Part shown: positions 50,978 to 60,082 of the stretch, piece by piece
Layout: every line of letters begins with the position of its first letter
How positions within the stretch are numbered: the stretch's first letter is position 1
Assembly (NCBI RefSeq): GCF_003345295.1
Contig: NZ_CP031055.1
Coordinates: forward strand, 620,001 to 684,000
Direction: 5' to 3'
DNA from: Vibrio splendidus
GTDB lineage: Bacteria > Pseudomonadota > Gammaproteobacteria > Enterobacterales > Vibrionaceae
DNA length: 64,000 bases
Notes under the pieces: generated by a model
Seen by the model: only the letters and a program-made list of their open reading frames with translations
The model's database searches: none
What the model was told of the DNA's origin: nothing
Program-made: the position numbers and the translations under genes

Positions 50978-52819
50978 TCAGTCTGTTGTTTTTGGTTTGG
51001 GTGTTGGTTTTTTTTCTTTTTGTTCTTGCTCAACAAGGGGCAACTCTATGCTGAATCGAGCACCACCTTGAGGGCTGTGACCGGTAGCGAGCTTGCCGTT
51101 GATTCCGCGGATTATTTGTTGAGAAATCGATAACCCAAGTCCAAGTCCATTTTTCTTGGTGGTATGGAAAGGTTCAAAAAAATCTCCGCTCGAAGAGGAA
51201 GTGAAGCCGGGGCCATTATCATCGACATGAATCAGCAAGGTGCTGGCTTGTTGATGGTCGGATTCCCTAATTTCTAACAGAATAGCTAATTGCTTGTCGT
51301 CTTGTTGTTCCATCGCCTGAATCGCGTTGGTCAGCAAATTAATGATCACTTGTTCCAATTGAATGGCGTTGGCGAGCACGCAAGCATCAAAGGTTTCAGG
51401 GAGTTCGTTAACCTTAACTCGTTCACTCTTGAGTTGTGGTTTCATCAGCTCTCTTGACGAGTGTAATACGGGAAGTATCTGCAACGTGTGTAGCTCTTCC
51501 GCGGTGGATTTCTTGGCGAAGGAGCGAAGCTGGTGGCTGATTTTCGCCATGCGATCAGTGAGCGCCGAGATTCGCGAGAGGTTGTCATCGACACGATCGA
51601 TCTTTTCTTTGGCAAGAAACAGTCGGCCGTTGTCGGCATAACTGCGAATCGCAGCGAGAGGATTATTCAACTCATGGCTTATGCTTGCCGACATTTGCCC
51701 TAGCACCGCCAGTTTGGCGGCTTGGATGAGTTCGTCTTGTGTTTGCCTCAGTACATGCTCGGTTTCGATACGATGTTTAATCTCGACGTGCAGCTCTGAT
51801 GTGCGCTCAAGCACTTGAAATTCTAGTTTTTGCTTGGCTTCAGATTGCAGTCTATCAATTTGGGCACGCCTTTGTTGTCGATGGTGATTGAGCTGCATCG
51901 TTAGATAAATAATCGCAAAGATAAGGCTCAAAACCACTAGGTAAGCCACCAGGTCCCACCAAACTAAGTGGGTCGGAGAAAATACTCGTATAGTGAGTTT
52001 CGGTTCGGCTAAGAAGCGTGAAGAGCTAAAGAATTGCTCTTGGACGAGCTTGTGCGGAGACTCAATATTGCTAGTCGCACTCTCGAAATCACCAGAGAAG
52101 TGAAGGCTTTCGATTTTGGTATCGAGATACTGCCTGCTTTCTTGAATTCGAGCTTGCTGTGCTTGGCTCAGCGGCTGAAGGCTTTTGAACAGCCATTCAG
52201 GATTACTCGACATGAATACGATTTGGTCTTTATCGTCAGCAACAAAAAAACTCTGTTTGCCTTTCCAACTTGCTTCAATCAGCGATAAATCCATCTTTAC
52301 GACAATGACGCCAATAATCTCAGCGGCATAGGAGACCGGATAAGAATAATAATAGCCTCGCTTCCCAGACGTTGAACCTAGCGCAAAATATTGATTTTCA
52401 TTGCCCTGAATGGCTTCTTGATAGTAGGGACGGAAAGCAAAGTTTCGACGAATAAAAGAACGTGGTTGATTCCAGTTACTGGCTGCGATAGTAGTGCCAA
52501 TGCTGTCTAATAGATAAGTGTCGGACGCTTGAATCACCGAATTTACGTGCTCTAGATAGCGATTGGTGAGCTCGATTTGCGCAGAGTTACTTGGAGAGTG
52601 AAGGGCATCGACCAGTTCTTTGTCTTTTGAAAGCAGCTCGGGAATGTGCGCGAACTTATCCAATTGGCTTGAAATATGAACCGAAAAGCGGTTTAGCTTA
52701 GATTGATGATCATTTAACAAACTTTCATGACTAGTACTCCATACCCAATGACCGCCAAAGACCATCAGTAGACTGTATATGGCCATTAATAGTATTGGGA
52801 TTCTAAAAGCTTGAAACAT
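50978..52819 (-). CDS. dctB: C4-dicarboxylate sensor histidine kinase DctB
   Basis: A 613-residue membrane sensor kinase. One transmembrane helix lies near the N-terminus (IPILLMAIYSLLMVFGGHWVW), followed by a periplasmic double-PAS (Cache) domain of about 260 residues with the RSFIRRNFAFRPYYQEA segment typical of DctB, and a second helix (LVAYLVVLSLIFAIIYLTM). A coiled-coil linker leads to the phospho-acceptor motif SISHELNNPLAAIRSYADN and an ATPase domain with NLLTNAIQAM, DDNGPGF and GLGLGLSISQQI. It senses periplasmic C4-dicarboxylates and phosphorylates DctD. The C-terminal tail is lysine- and proline-rich. Confidence 0.92.
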   Translation of the reverse strand: MFQAFRIPILLMAIYSLLMVFGGHWVWSTSHESLLNDHQSKLNRFSVHISSQLDKFAHIPELLSKDKELVDALHSPSNSAQIELTNRYLEHVNSVIQASDTYLLDSIGTTIAASNWNQPRSFIRRNFAFRPYYQEAIQGNENQYFALGSTSGKRGYYYSYPVSYAAEIIGVIVVKMDLSLIEASWKGKQSFFVADDKDQIVFMSSNPEWLFKSLQPLSQAQQARIQESRQYLDTKIESLHFSGDFESATSNIESPHKLVQEQFFSSSRFLAEPKLTIRVFSPTHLVWWDLVAYLVVLSLIFAIIYLTMQLNHHRQQRRAQIDRLQSEAKQKLEFQVLERTSELHVEIKHRIETEHVLRQTQDELIQAAKLAVLGQMSASISHELNNPLAAIRSYADNGRLFLAKEKIDRVDDNLSRISALTDRMAKISHQLRSFAKKSTAEELHTLQILPVLHSSRELMKPQLKSERVKVNELPETFDACVLANAIQLEQVIINLLTNAIQAMEQQDDKQLAILLEIRESDHQQASTLLIHVDDNGPGFTSSSSGDFFEPFHTTKKNGLGLGLSISQQIIRGINGKLATGHSPQGGARFSIELPLVEQEQKEKKPTPKPKTTD

Positions 52820-53521
52820 GAAGGCTCTCCGCTAATTTCTTTGGTAATCAATCAAGCCCGTCTTCTCTCATTTATGGTAGCAAATAGCGGTAGTTTTTGC
52901 TGAAAGGAGAAAGTCGACAGATGGGGGTAGGTTAAGGGTTTGTAACGGGGATTGTTGAAAAAGTTATCGACTCTGAGGGGTAAAACAAGAGCAAGATCTC
53001 TTTTTAAGGTTTTTAGCAAAAAAAGCCCTCGATTCCCTTGAAAAAGTCGCTATTGTCCCCATTTCTGTTGTGCTAAGTGATGATTTGATCATTTTTGTAT
53101 CATTTAGTTGGACGAATTTAGAGCATTCATCATCATGCAGAGGTGAACGGCTCGACAGAGATTAAACAGATCGCTAGAATGTCGCATCTAAAATTTCTGT
53201 CCTGAGGCTAATCGGAGATACCTTTCTTGTTTCCGAAAACAAGCTTCACTGCTTTTTGTAAGTACGTGAGAACGTTTTATAAGTACGTGAAAACGTTTTA
53301 TAACTGCGTGAGAACGTTCAATAAGCATGTGAAGAACGAAGATATCGCTGATTAGTCTGGTGTTTGGTTGAATAATCAATTCAGACATCAATGCTCGATT
53401 TTAAATTAGGTGTTCGGATAGAGCACTACACAAGAATGCAGCCAACAACGTCGGCTTTTGAATTAAAGCTAAGTTACGGCTCATATGCTCAGATTACTGA
53501 GCCAGTTTTGAGGTTTATATA
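52820..53521. other. Intergenic region between dctB and tig
   Basis: 702 bp without a convincing gene. It contains the 21-bp tandem repeats (53260-53338) and a leader hairpin before tig (GGCTCA 53478-53483 pairing with TGAGCC 53498-53503). I found no tRNA or small RNA with clear boundaries. Confidence 0.6.
53260..53338. repeat. 21-bp tandem repeats upstream of tig
   Basis: Three full units and one partial: 53260-53280, 53281-53301, 53302-53322 and 53323-53338. Consensus AAGTACGTGAGAACGTTTTAT; each unit carries an ACGT and an AACGTT palindrome. The period of 21 bp equals two helical turns, so bound proteins would align on one DNA face. It ends about 180 bp before the tig start codon. Confidence 0.8.
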
Positions 53522-54820
53522 ATGCAAGTTACTGTTGAAACGCTAGAAGGCCTAGAGCGCCGTCTTAATATTACTGTTCCTGCTGCTAACATCGAAGATG
53601 CAGTTACAGCTGAACTACGCAACATCGCGAAAAACCGTCGTTTCGATGGTTTCCGTAAAGGCAAAGTGCCTATGAAGATGGTTGCTAAAATGTACGGCAA
53701 AGCAGTACGTCAAGACGTGATGGGCGAAGTAATGCAACGTCACTTCATCGAAGCGATCGTTAAAGAGAAAATTAACCCAGCTGGCGCACCTACTTTCGCA
53801 CCAGTTGAAAACAACGAAGGCGCTGACCTAGTATTCAACGCAACTTTTGAAGTTTACCCAGAAGTTGAGCTGAAAGGTCTAGAAAACATCACGGTTGAGA
53901 AACCAGCAGTAGAAGTTAAAGAAGCTGACGTTGAAGAGATGATCGAAACTCTACGTAAGCAACAAGCAACTTGGACTGAAGTTGAAGCTGCTGCTGACGC
54001 TGGTTCTCGTGCAACTATCGACTTCGTTGGTTCTATCGACGGTGAAGAGTTCGAAGGCGGTAAAGCTGAGAACTTCCCACTAGAGATGGGTGCTGGTCGC
54101 ATGATCCCTGGTTTTGAAGACGGTATCGTTGGTAAAACAGCAGGTATGGAATTCGAAATCGAAGTAAACTTCCCAGAAGATTACCACGCTGAAAACCTAA
54201 AAGGTAAAGCTGCTAAGTTCTCTATCAAGCTGAACAAAGTTGAAGCTCGTGAGCTTCCAGAACTAAACGAAGAATTCGTTTCTAAGTTCGGCGCAGCTGA
54301 AGGCGTTGAAGGCCTTAAAGCTGAAGTTCGTAAGAACATGGAGCGTGAGCTTAAGCAAGCTGTTAAGAACCGCATCAAAGAGCAAGCAATTGACGGTCTA
54401 GTTAACGAAAACAACATCGACGTACCTTCTGCTCTAATCGATCAAGAGATCGGTGTTCTACGTCAACAAGCTGCTCAACGTTTCGGTGGCAACACTGAAG
54501 CTGCTGACCAACTTCCACGTGAGCTGTTCGAAGAGCAAGCTAAACGTCGCGTAGTTGTAGGTCTTCTTCTTGGTGAAGTAATCAAGACTGAAGAGCTAAA
54601 AGCTGACGACGAGAAAGTTAAAGCTATCATCGAAGAGATGGCTACAGCATACGAAGATCCAACAGAAGTTATTGCTTACTACGAGCAAAACGAGCAAATG
54701 ATGAACAACATGCGCAATGTTGCTCTAGAAGAGCAAGCTATTGATGCAATCATCGCTAAAGCTCAAGTTTCTGATAAAGAAGTTAGCTTCAACGAGCTAA
54801 TGAATCAGCAACCTGCTTAA
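53522..54820 (+). CDS. tig: Trigger factor (ribosome-associated chaperone and peptidyl-prolyl isomerase)
   Basis: A 432-residue trigger factor, the same length as in E. coli. The ribosome-binding signature is GFRKGKVPMKMV at about residues 43-54, the FKBP-like domain lies at about 150-245 (ATIDFVGSIDGEEFEGG), and the C-terminal helical arm domain is rich in E, K and Q. It docks at the ribosomal exit tunnel and helps nascent chains fold. It is followed by a terminator-like hairpin and clpP, the conserved gammaproteobacterial order. Codon use is strongly biased, as expected for an abundant protein. Confidence 0.97.
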   Translation: MQVTVETLEGLERRLNITVPAANIEDAVTAELRNIAKNRRFDGFRKGKVPMKMVAKMYGKAVRQDVMGEVMQRHFIEAIVKEKINPAGAPTFAPVENNEGADLVFNATFEVYPEVELKGLENITVEKPAVEVKEADVEEMIETLRKQQATWTEVEAAADAGSRATIDFVGSIDGEEFEGGKAENFPLEMGAGRMIPGFEDGIVGKTAGMEFEIEVNFPEDYHAENLKGKAAKFSIKLNKVEARELPELNEEFVSKFGAAEGVEGLKAEVRKNMERELKQAVKNRIKEQAIDGLVNENNIDVPSALIDQEIGVLRQQAAQRFGGNTEAADQLPRELFEEQAKRRVVVGLLLGEVIKTEELKADDEKVKAIIEEMATAYEDPTEVIAYYEQNEQMMNNMRNVALEEQAIDAIIAKAQVSDKEVSFNELMNQQPA

Positions 54821-54870
54821 TATAGTAATATCTGACGTAGAAGGTTGACGTACGGTCAACAATTCTGCTA

Positions 54871-54912
54871 ACAATGGTCCGTATGATTTAATCATTCGGG
54901 CCATTTATTTTA
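54871..54912 (+). terminator. Stem-loop terminator between tig and clpP
   Basis: Long imperfect stem, AATGG-CCG-ATGAT / ATCAT-CGG-CCATT with single mismatches, followed by TATTTTA. It likely gives partial termination before clpP. Confidence 0.65.
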
Positions 54913-54925
54913 GGGACATAAGAAT

Positions 54926-55552
54926 ATGAGCTACCAAGAAAAAAATACAATGCCATCGATTATGGACGCACTAGTTCCTATGGTGGTTGAACAGACTTCC
55001 CGTGGTGAACGTTCTTACGATATTTATTCTCGTCTATTAAAAGAACGTATCATTTTCTTAACAGGTCAAGTGGAAGACCACATGGCAAATCTTGTCGTGG
55101 CTCAACTGCTTTTCTTGGAATCAGAAAACCCAGACAAAGATATCTATCTTTACATCAACTCACCTGGCGGTAGCGTAACAGCGGGCATGTCTATCTATGA
55201 CACAATGCAGTTCATCAAGCCAAACGTGAGCACAGTATGTATGGGTCAAGCTTGCTCTATGGGTGCATTTTTACTAGCGGGTGGTACTCCCGGTAAGCGT
55301 CACGTGCTTCCAAACTCACGTGTAATGATTCACCAGCCACTTGGCGGCTTCCAAGGCCAAGCGTCTGATATTCAAATTCACGCGCAAGAGATCCTAACGA
55401 TCAAACAAAAGCTAAACAAACTATTGGCAGAGCACACTGGTCAGCCTTTAGAAGTTGTTGAGCGTGATACAGATCGTGATAATTTTATGTCTGCTGATCA
55501 AGCAGTAGAATACGGCTTGGTAGATTCAGTTCTTAATCACCGCGGTCAATAA
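54926..55552 (+). CDS. clpP: ATP-dependent Clp protease proteolytic subunit ClpP
   Basis: A 208-residue serine protease with catalytic S111 (GQACSMGAF) and H136 ([10 protein letters not shown]), the same numbering as in E. coli, and the aspartate in the [12 protein letters not shown] segment. A short N-terminal propeptide is expected to be removed. It assembles as a 14-subunit barrel and works with ClpX, encoded 81 bp downstream. Confidence 0.97.
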
Positions 55553-55633
55553 TTGCACGGCAATTGTTTAACGCAAAGTGATTCAAATTGATATACACTC
55601 AAGCATAGAGAGTAAAGGCTAAGAGGTTAGCGA

Positions 55634-56914
55634 ATGACAGATAAAAGCAAAGAGGGTGGTAGCGGTAAACTGCTTTACTGCTCTTTCTGTGGCAAAAGCC
55701 AACACGAAGTTCGCAAGTTAATCGCAGGTCCTTCTGTTTACATTTGTGATGAATGTGTCGATCTTTGTAACGACATTATTCGTGAAGAAATTAAAGATGT
55801 TCTTCCTAAGAAAGAATCGGAATCGCTGCCAACGCCGCGTGAGATTCGTGAGCATCTTGACGACTATGTAATCGGTCAAGAATACGCGAAGAAAGTGCTA
55901 GCAGTTGCGGTATACAACCACTACAAGCGTTTGCGTAATGGTGACACGACAGCTGAAGGCGTAGAGCTAGGTAAGAGTAACATTCTTCTTATCGGTCCTA
56001 CTGGTAGTGGTAAAACACTACTGGCTGAAACACTGGCTCGTTTCCTAGACGTTCCTTTCACAATGGCAGATGCAACAACACTAACCGAAGCCGGTTATGT
56101 GGGCGAAGATGTTGAAAACATCATCCAGAAGTTGCTTCAGAAGTGTGATTATGACGTAGCGAAAGCGGAACGCGGCATTGTTTACATCGATGAAATCGAC
56201 AAGATTTCTCGTAAAGCTGAAAACCCATCAATCACGCGTGACGTGTCTGGTGAAGGTGTACAGCAAGCTCTACTTAAACTTGTTGAAGGTACAGTTGCTT
56301 CAGTTCCACCTCAAGGTGGTCGTAAGCATCCACAGCAAGAGTTCTTGCAAGTGGACACGTCTAAGATCCTATTTATTTGTGGCGGAGCGTTCTCTGGCCT
56401 AGATAAAGTGATTGAGCAACGTGTAGAAAAAGGTTCGAGCATCGGTTTTGGCGCAGAAGTGCGTTCAAAAGATGAAGCAAAAACTGTGGGTGAACTGTTC
56501 ACTCAAGTTGAACCTGAAGATCTCGTGAAGTACGGTCTAATTCCGGAATTCATTGGTCGTCTACCCGTGACAACGACATTGACAGAACTTGACGAAGAAG
56601 CTCTAGTTCAAATTCTTTGTGAACCGAAGAATGCGCTTACTAAGCAGTACGCAGCATTATTTGAAATCGAAGAGACTGAATTAGAATTCCGCGACGATGC
56701 TCTACGTGCAATTGCGAAGAAAGCAATGGAACGTAAAACGGGTGCTCGTGGTCTGCGTTCTATCTTGGAGGGTGTTCTACTAGAAACTATGTACGAACTG
56801 CCATCTTCGACAGATGTAAGCAAGGTTGTGATTGATGAGTCGGTAATTAATGGTGAGTCAGAACCACTGTTGATTTACAGCAACTCAGATAACCAAGCAG
56901 CGGTTGCAGAGTAG
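55634..56914 (+). CDS. clpX: ClpX ATPase, specificity subunit of ClpXP
   Basis: A 426-residue AAA+ unfoldase. The N-terminal zinc finger uses C16 and C19 (LLYCSFCGKS) with a second CxxC in YICDECVDLC. Walker A is GPTGSGKT, Walker B VYIDEIDK, and the pore loop TLTEAGYVGEDVEN carries the GYVG motif. The IGF-type loop for ClpP docking is SIGFGAEVRS. It recognises ssrA-tagged and other substrates. Confidence 0.97.
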   Translation: MTDKSKEGGSGKLLYCSFCGKSQHEVRKLIAGPSVYICDECVDLCNDIIREEIKDVLPKKESESLPTPREIREHLDDYVIGQEYAKKVLAVAVYNHYKRLRNGDTTAEGVELGKSNILLIGPTGSGKTLLAETLARFLDVPFTMADATTLTEAGYVGEDVENIIQKLLQKCDYDVAKAERGIVYIDEIDKISRKAENPSITRDVSGEGVQQALLKLVEGTVASVPPQGGRKHPQQEFLQVDTSKILFICGGAFSGLDKVIEQRVEKGSSIGFGAEVRSKDEAKTVGELFTQVEPEDLVKYGLIPEFIGRLPVTTTLTELDEEALVQILCEPKNALTKQYAALFEIEETELEFRDDALRAIAKKAMERKTGARGLRSILEGVLLETMYELPSSTDVSKVVIDESVINGESEPLLIYSNSDNQAAVAE

Positions 56915-56943
56915 GTCTTTTTTAGACAAGTCACTCAAATTGA

Positions 56944-56978
56944 AAAAGGAGGTAAGCAATTACCTCCTTTTTTTTATT
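56944..56978 (+). terminator. Rho-independent terminator of clpX
   Basis: AAAAAGGAGGTAA / TTACCTCCTTTTT stem with a short loop and a long T run. Confidence 0.88.
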
Positions 56979-57046
56979 CTTCCATTGAATCCAGTCGTTT
57001 AAGCCCCATATACTGCTTTATAAGTTAAAGCGGAAGAGAGAAATAT

Positions 57047-59398
57047 ATGAACTTGGAACGTTCCGAGCGTATCGAAATCCCCGTGCTACCTCTACGTGAT
57101 GTAGTGGTTTACCCACACATGGTTATTCCATTGTTTGTCGGTCGTGAAAAATCGATTACTTGCCTTGAATCGGCAATGGAAGCTAATAAACAAGTACTAC
57201 TTGTAGCGCAGAAAGAAGCGGACACTGATGAGCCTTCAATCGACGACCTATTTGACGTAGGCACAGTCGCTACTATTCTTCAGTTGCTAAAGCTGCCTGA
57301 TGGTACTGTGAAAGTACTTGTCGAAGGTCAGCAGCGTGCAAAAATTCACCAGTTCAAAGAGAGTGAGTTTTTCTTAGCGGATGCCGAATACGTTGTAACC
57401 TCAGAACTTGACGAAAAAGAACAAGAAGTGGTTGTTCGCAGCGCGATCAATCAATTCGAAGGCTTTATTAAGCTAAACAAAAAAATCCCACCAGAAGTTC
57501 TAACGTCTCTGAACGGTATTGATGAGGCTGCACGCCTAGCCGATACGATTGCAGCGCACATGCCACTTAAATTGGTTGATAAGCAGCACGTTCTAGAAAT
57601 TGCAGATGTGACAGAACGTCTGGAATTCTTAATGGGCCAAATGGAGTCAGAAATTGACATCCTGCAAGTTGAAAAACGCATTCGTGGCCGCGTTAAGAAG
57701 CAGATGGAGAAATCTCAGCGCGAGTACTACCTGAATGAGCAAATGAAAGCGATTCAGAAAGAACTTGGCGAGATGGATGACGCACCTGATGAATTCGAGA
57801 CTCTGAAGAAGAAGATCGAAGATTCAAAAATGCCTCAAGAAGCTCGTGAAAAAACCGAGCAAGAACTGCAAAAACTGAAAATGATGTCGCCAATGTCTGC
57901 TGAAGCAACAGTAGTACGTAGCTACATTGATTGGATGGTTGGTGTTCCTTGGGCTAAGCGTTCAAAAGTTAAAAAGAATTTAGCGAAAGCGGAAGAGGTC
58001 TTGAATGAAGACCACTACGGCTTAGAGCGTGTTAAAGAACGTATCCTTGAATACTTGGCAGTACAAAATCGAATTAACAAGCTAAAAGGTCCAATCCTTT
58101 GTCTTGTTGGTCCTCCTGGTGTAGGTAAAACCTCGCTAGGCCGTTCGATTGCAGCGGCAACGGGCCGTAAGTACACTCGTATGGCTCTTGGTGGCGTACG
58201 TGATGAAGCGGAAATCCGCGGTCACCGTCGTACTTACATCGGTTCACTTCCGGGTAAACTGATCCAGAAGATGTCTAAAGTTGGTGTTAAGAACCCACTG
58301 TTCCTATTAGATGAAATCGATAAGATGTCTTCTGATATGCGTGGCGACCCGTCTTCAGCGCTTCTAGAAGTGTTAGATCCAGAGCAAAACGTTGCATTCA
58401 ACGATCACTACCTAGAAGTAGATTACGATCTGTCAGACGTCATGTTTGTTGCAACGTCTAACTCAATGGATATTCCTGGCCCGTTACTGGACCGTATGGA
58501 AGTGATTCGACTGTCGGGTTACACAGAAGATGAAAAGCTAAACATCGCTAAAAGTCACTTACTGGACAAACAAGTTCAACGTAACGGTCTTAAGCCTCAC
58601 GAGATTAATATCGAAGATTCAGCTATCGTTGGCATTATTCGTTATTACACGCGTGAAGCGGGCGTGCGTAATCTAGAGCGTGAAATCTCGAAGATTTGTC
58701 GTAAAGCAGTTAAGAATATCTTGCTAGACAGCAGCCTTAAGTCTGTAACGGTTAACATTGATAACCTGAAAGAGTACTTAGGCGTTCAACGTCATGACTT
58801 TGGTAAAGCGGATGAGAGTAACCGTATCGGTCAAGTGACGGGTTTAGCGTGGACTCAAGTGGGTGGTGACCTACTGACTATCGAAACTGAATCAATGCCA
58901 GGTAAAGGTAAGTTAACGCAAACCGGTTCTCTTGGCGATGTGATGAAAGAGTCGATTCAAGCAGCCATGACTGTGGTTCGTTCTCGTGCGGAAAATCTGG
59001 GTATTAACACAGATTTCTACGAGAAACGTGATATTCACGTTCACGTACCGGAAGGTGCAACACCAAAAGATGGCCCAAGTGCGGGTATCGCAATGTGTAC
59101 TGCATTGGTATCCAGCCTAACGGGTAATCCTGTGAAAGCTGAGGTCGGTATGACAGGTGAAATTACCCTTCGTGGTGAAGTTTTACCTATCGGTGGCTTG
59201 AAAGAAAAACTGCTTGCAGCACACCGTGGCGGCATCAAAACTGTCTTGATTCCTAAAGACAATGAGCGTGATTTGGAAGAGATTCCAGACAATGTAATCG
59301 CTGACTTAAAGGTGATTCCGGTCCAATGGATTGATGAAGTACTTAAAGTCGCGCTAGAACGAGATCCGTCAGGGGTCGAGTTTGACGTGAAAAAATAG
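57047..59398 (+). CDS. lon: ATP-dependent protease Lon
   Basis: A 783-residue Lon protease, almost the same length as E. coli Lon (784). The N-terminal substrate-binding domain starts IPVLPLRDVVVYPHMVIPLFVG. The AAA+ module has Walker A GPPGVGKTS and Walker B FLLDEIDK, and the C-terminal protease domain holds the catalytic S678 in PKDGPSAGIAMC and the paired lysine in GGLKEKLLAAHRGG. It degrades misfolded and regulatory proteins. Own promoter region of 132 bp after the clpX terminator. I did not find a clear heat-shock promoter by eye. Confidence 0.97.
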   Translation: MNLERSERIEIPVLPLRDVVVYPHMVIPLFVGREKSITCLESAMEANKQVLLVAQKEADTDEPSIDDLFDVGTVATILQLLKLPDGTVKVLVEGQQRAKIHQFKESEFFLADAEYVVTSELDEKEQEVVVRSAINQFEGFIKLNKKIPPEVLTSLNGIDEAARLADTIAAHMPLKLVDKQHVLEIADVTERLEFLMGQMESEIDILQVEKRIRGRVKKQMEKSQREYYLNEQMKAIQKELGEMDDAPDEFETLKKKIEDSKMPQEAREKTEQELQKLKMMSPMSAEATVVRSYIDWMVGVPWAKRSKVKKNLAKAEEVLNEDHYGLERVKERILEYLAVQNRINKLKGPILCLVGPPGVGKTSLGRSIAAATGRKYTRMALGGVRDEAEIRGHRRTYIGSLPGKLIQKMSKVGVKNPLFLLDEIDKMSSDMRGDPSSALLEVLDPEQNVAFNDHYLEVDYDLSDVMFVATSNSMDIPGPLLDRMEVIRLSGYTEDEKLNIAKSHLLDKQVQRNGLKPHEINIEDSAIVGIIRYYTREAGVRNLEREISKICRKAVKNILLDSSLKSVTVNIDNLKEYLGVQRHDFGKADESNRIGQVTGLAWTQVGGDLLTIETESMPGKGKLTQTGSLGDVMKESIQAAMTVVRSRAENLGINTDFYEKRDIHVHVPEGATPKDGPSAGIAMCTALVSSLTGNPVKAEVGMTGEITLRGEVLPIGGLKEKLLAAHRGGIKTVLIPKDNERDLEEIPDNVIADLKVIPVQWIDEVLKVALERDPSGVEFDVKK

Positions 59399-59427
59399 TG
59401 ATGCATAGCAAAAATAAGTAAAGAATT

Positions 59428-59467
59428 ACGCTGATAGACCCGAAAAGGCTTGTCAGCGTTTTTTTTG
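59428..59467 (+). terminator. Rho-independent terminator of lon
   Basis: ACGCTGA / TCAGCGT stem with an 18-base loop that can pair further, followed by a T run. Confidence 0.85.
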
Positions 59468-59589
59468 GACGCTAAGTTATTTGACTAAAGCGGCAGCCCT
59501 TTTGCAATAAGGCTTGCGGCTAAATTAAAACCAAAATGGAACGTACAGTCATCGAGAAGTAGTCACAGATGACACATAGGGGAAAAACA

Positions 59590-59862
59590 GTGAATAAAAC
59601 ACAACTAGTAGAATCAATCGCAGAAAACGCAGACATCTCTAAAGCTTCAGCTGGTCGCGCTCTAGACGCTTTCATCGAAGCAGTTGGCACAACGCTACAA
59701 TCAGGTGACCAAGTTGCACTTGTTGGCTTTGGTACTTTCAGTGTTCGTACTCGTGCTGCTCGTACAGGTCGTAACCCAAAAACTGGTGAAGAGATCCAAA
59801 TCGCAGAAGCTAAAGTACCTGGCTTCAAAGCAGGTAAAGCACTTAAAGACGCATGTAACTAA
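59590..59862 (+). CDS. hupB: DNA-binding protein HU-beta
   Basis: A 90-residue HU protein starting with GTG at 59590 (VNKTQLVESIAENADIS), preceded by an AGGGGA ribosome-binding site. An in-frame ATG seven codons upstream is not needed. The DNA-binding arm is FGTFSVRTRAARTGRNPKTG, the HU/IHF signature. It is the nucleoid protein conserved between lon and ppiD in gammaproteobacteria. Confidence 0.97.
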   Translation: MNKTQLVESIAENADISKASAGRALDAFIEAVGTTLQSGDQVALVGFGTFSVRTRAARTGRNPKTGEEIQIAEAKVPGFKAGKALKDACN

Positions 59863-59981
59863 TTTTCACTGCTGAAACCTCGCTTTTAGAGAGGGGAAGG
59901 CAGTAAAATGCGTTTACTGTTTGAAAAATGATGTTTCATTCTTAGACAGTATGTGTGCAAAGCACATTGAACTTATTTAAA

Positions 59982-60016
59982 TTATGCGCATCCTACTGAT
60001 GCGCATTTCTTTTTCT
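59982..60016 (+). terminator. Rho-independent terminator of hupB
   Basis: ATGCGCAT / ATGCGCAT self-complementary arms around a seven-base loop, followed by TTCTTTTTCT. Confidence 0.75.
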
Positions 60017-60082
60017 GATAATATCGCGTGAATAGATTTTTATTTTGAAGCCAATGCTTCATATCCGGAGAGCACTTAAATT

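Noticed and set aside
53188..53391. 67-codon minus-strand ORF over the 21-bp repeats
   Set aside because: The heptapeptide repeat is only a by-product of the 21-bp DNA period; no ribosome-binding site or recognisable domain.
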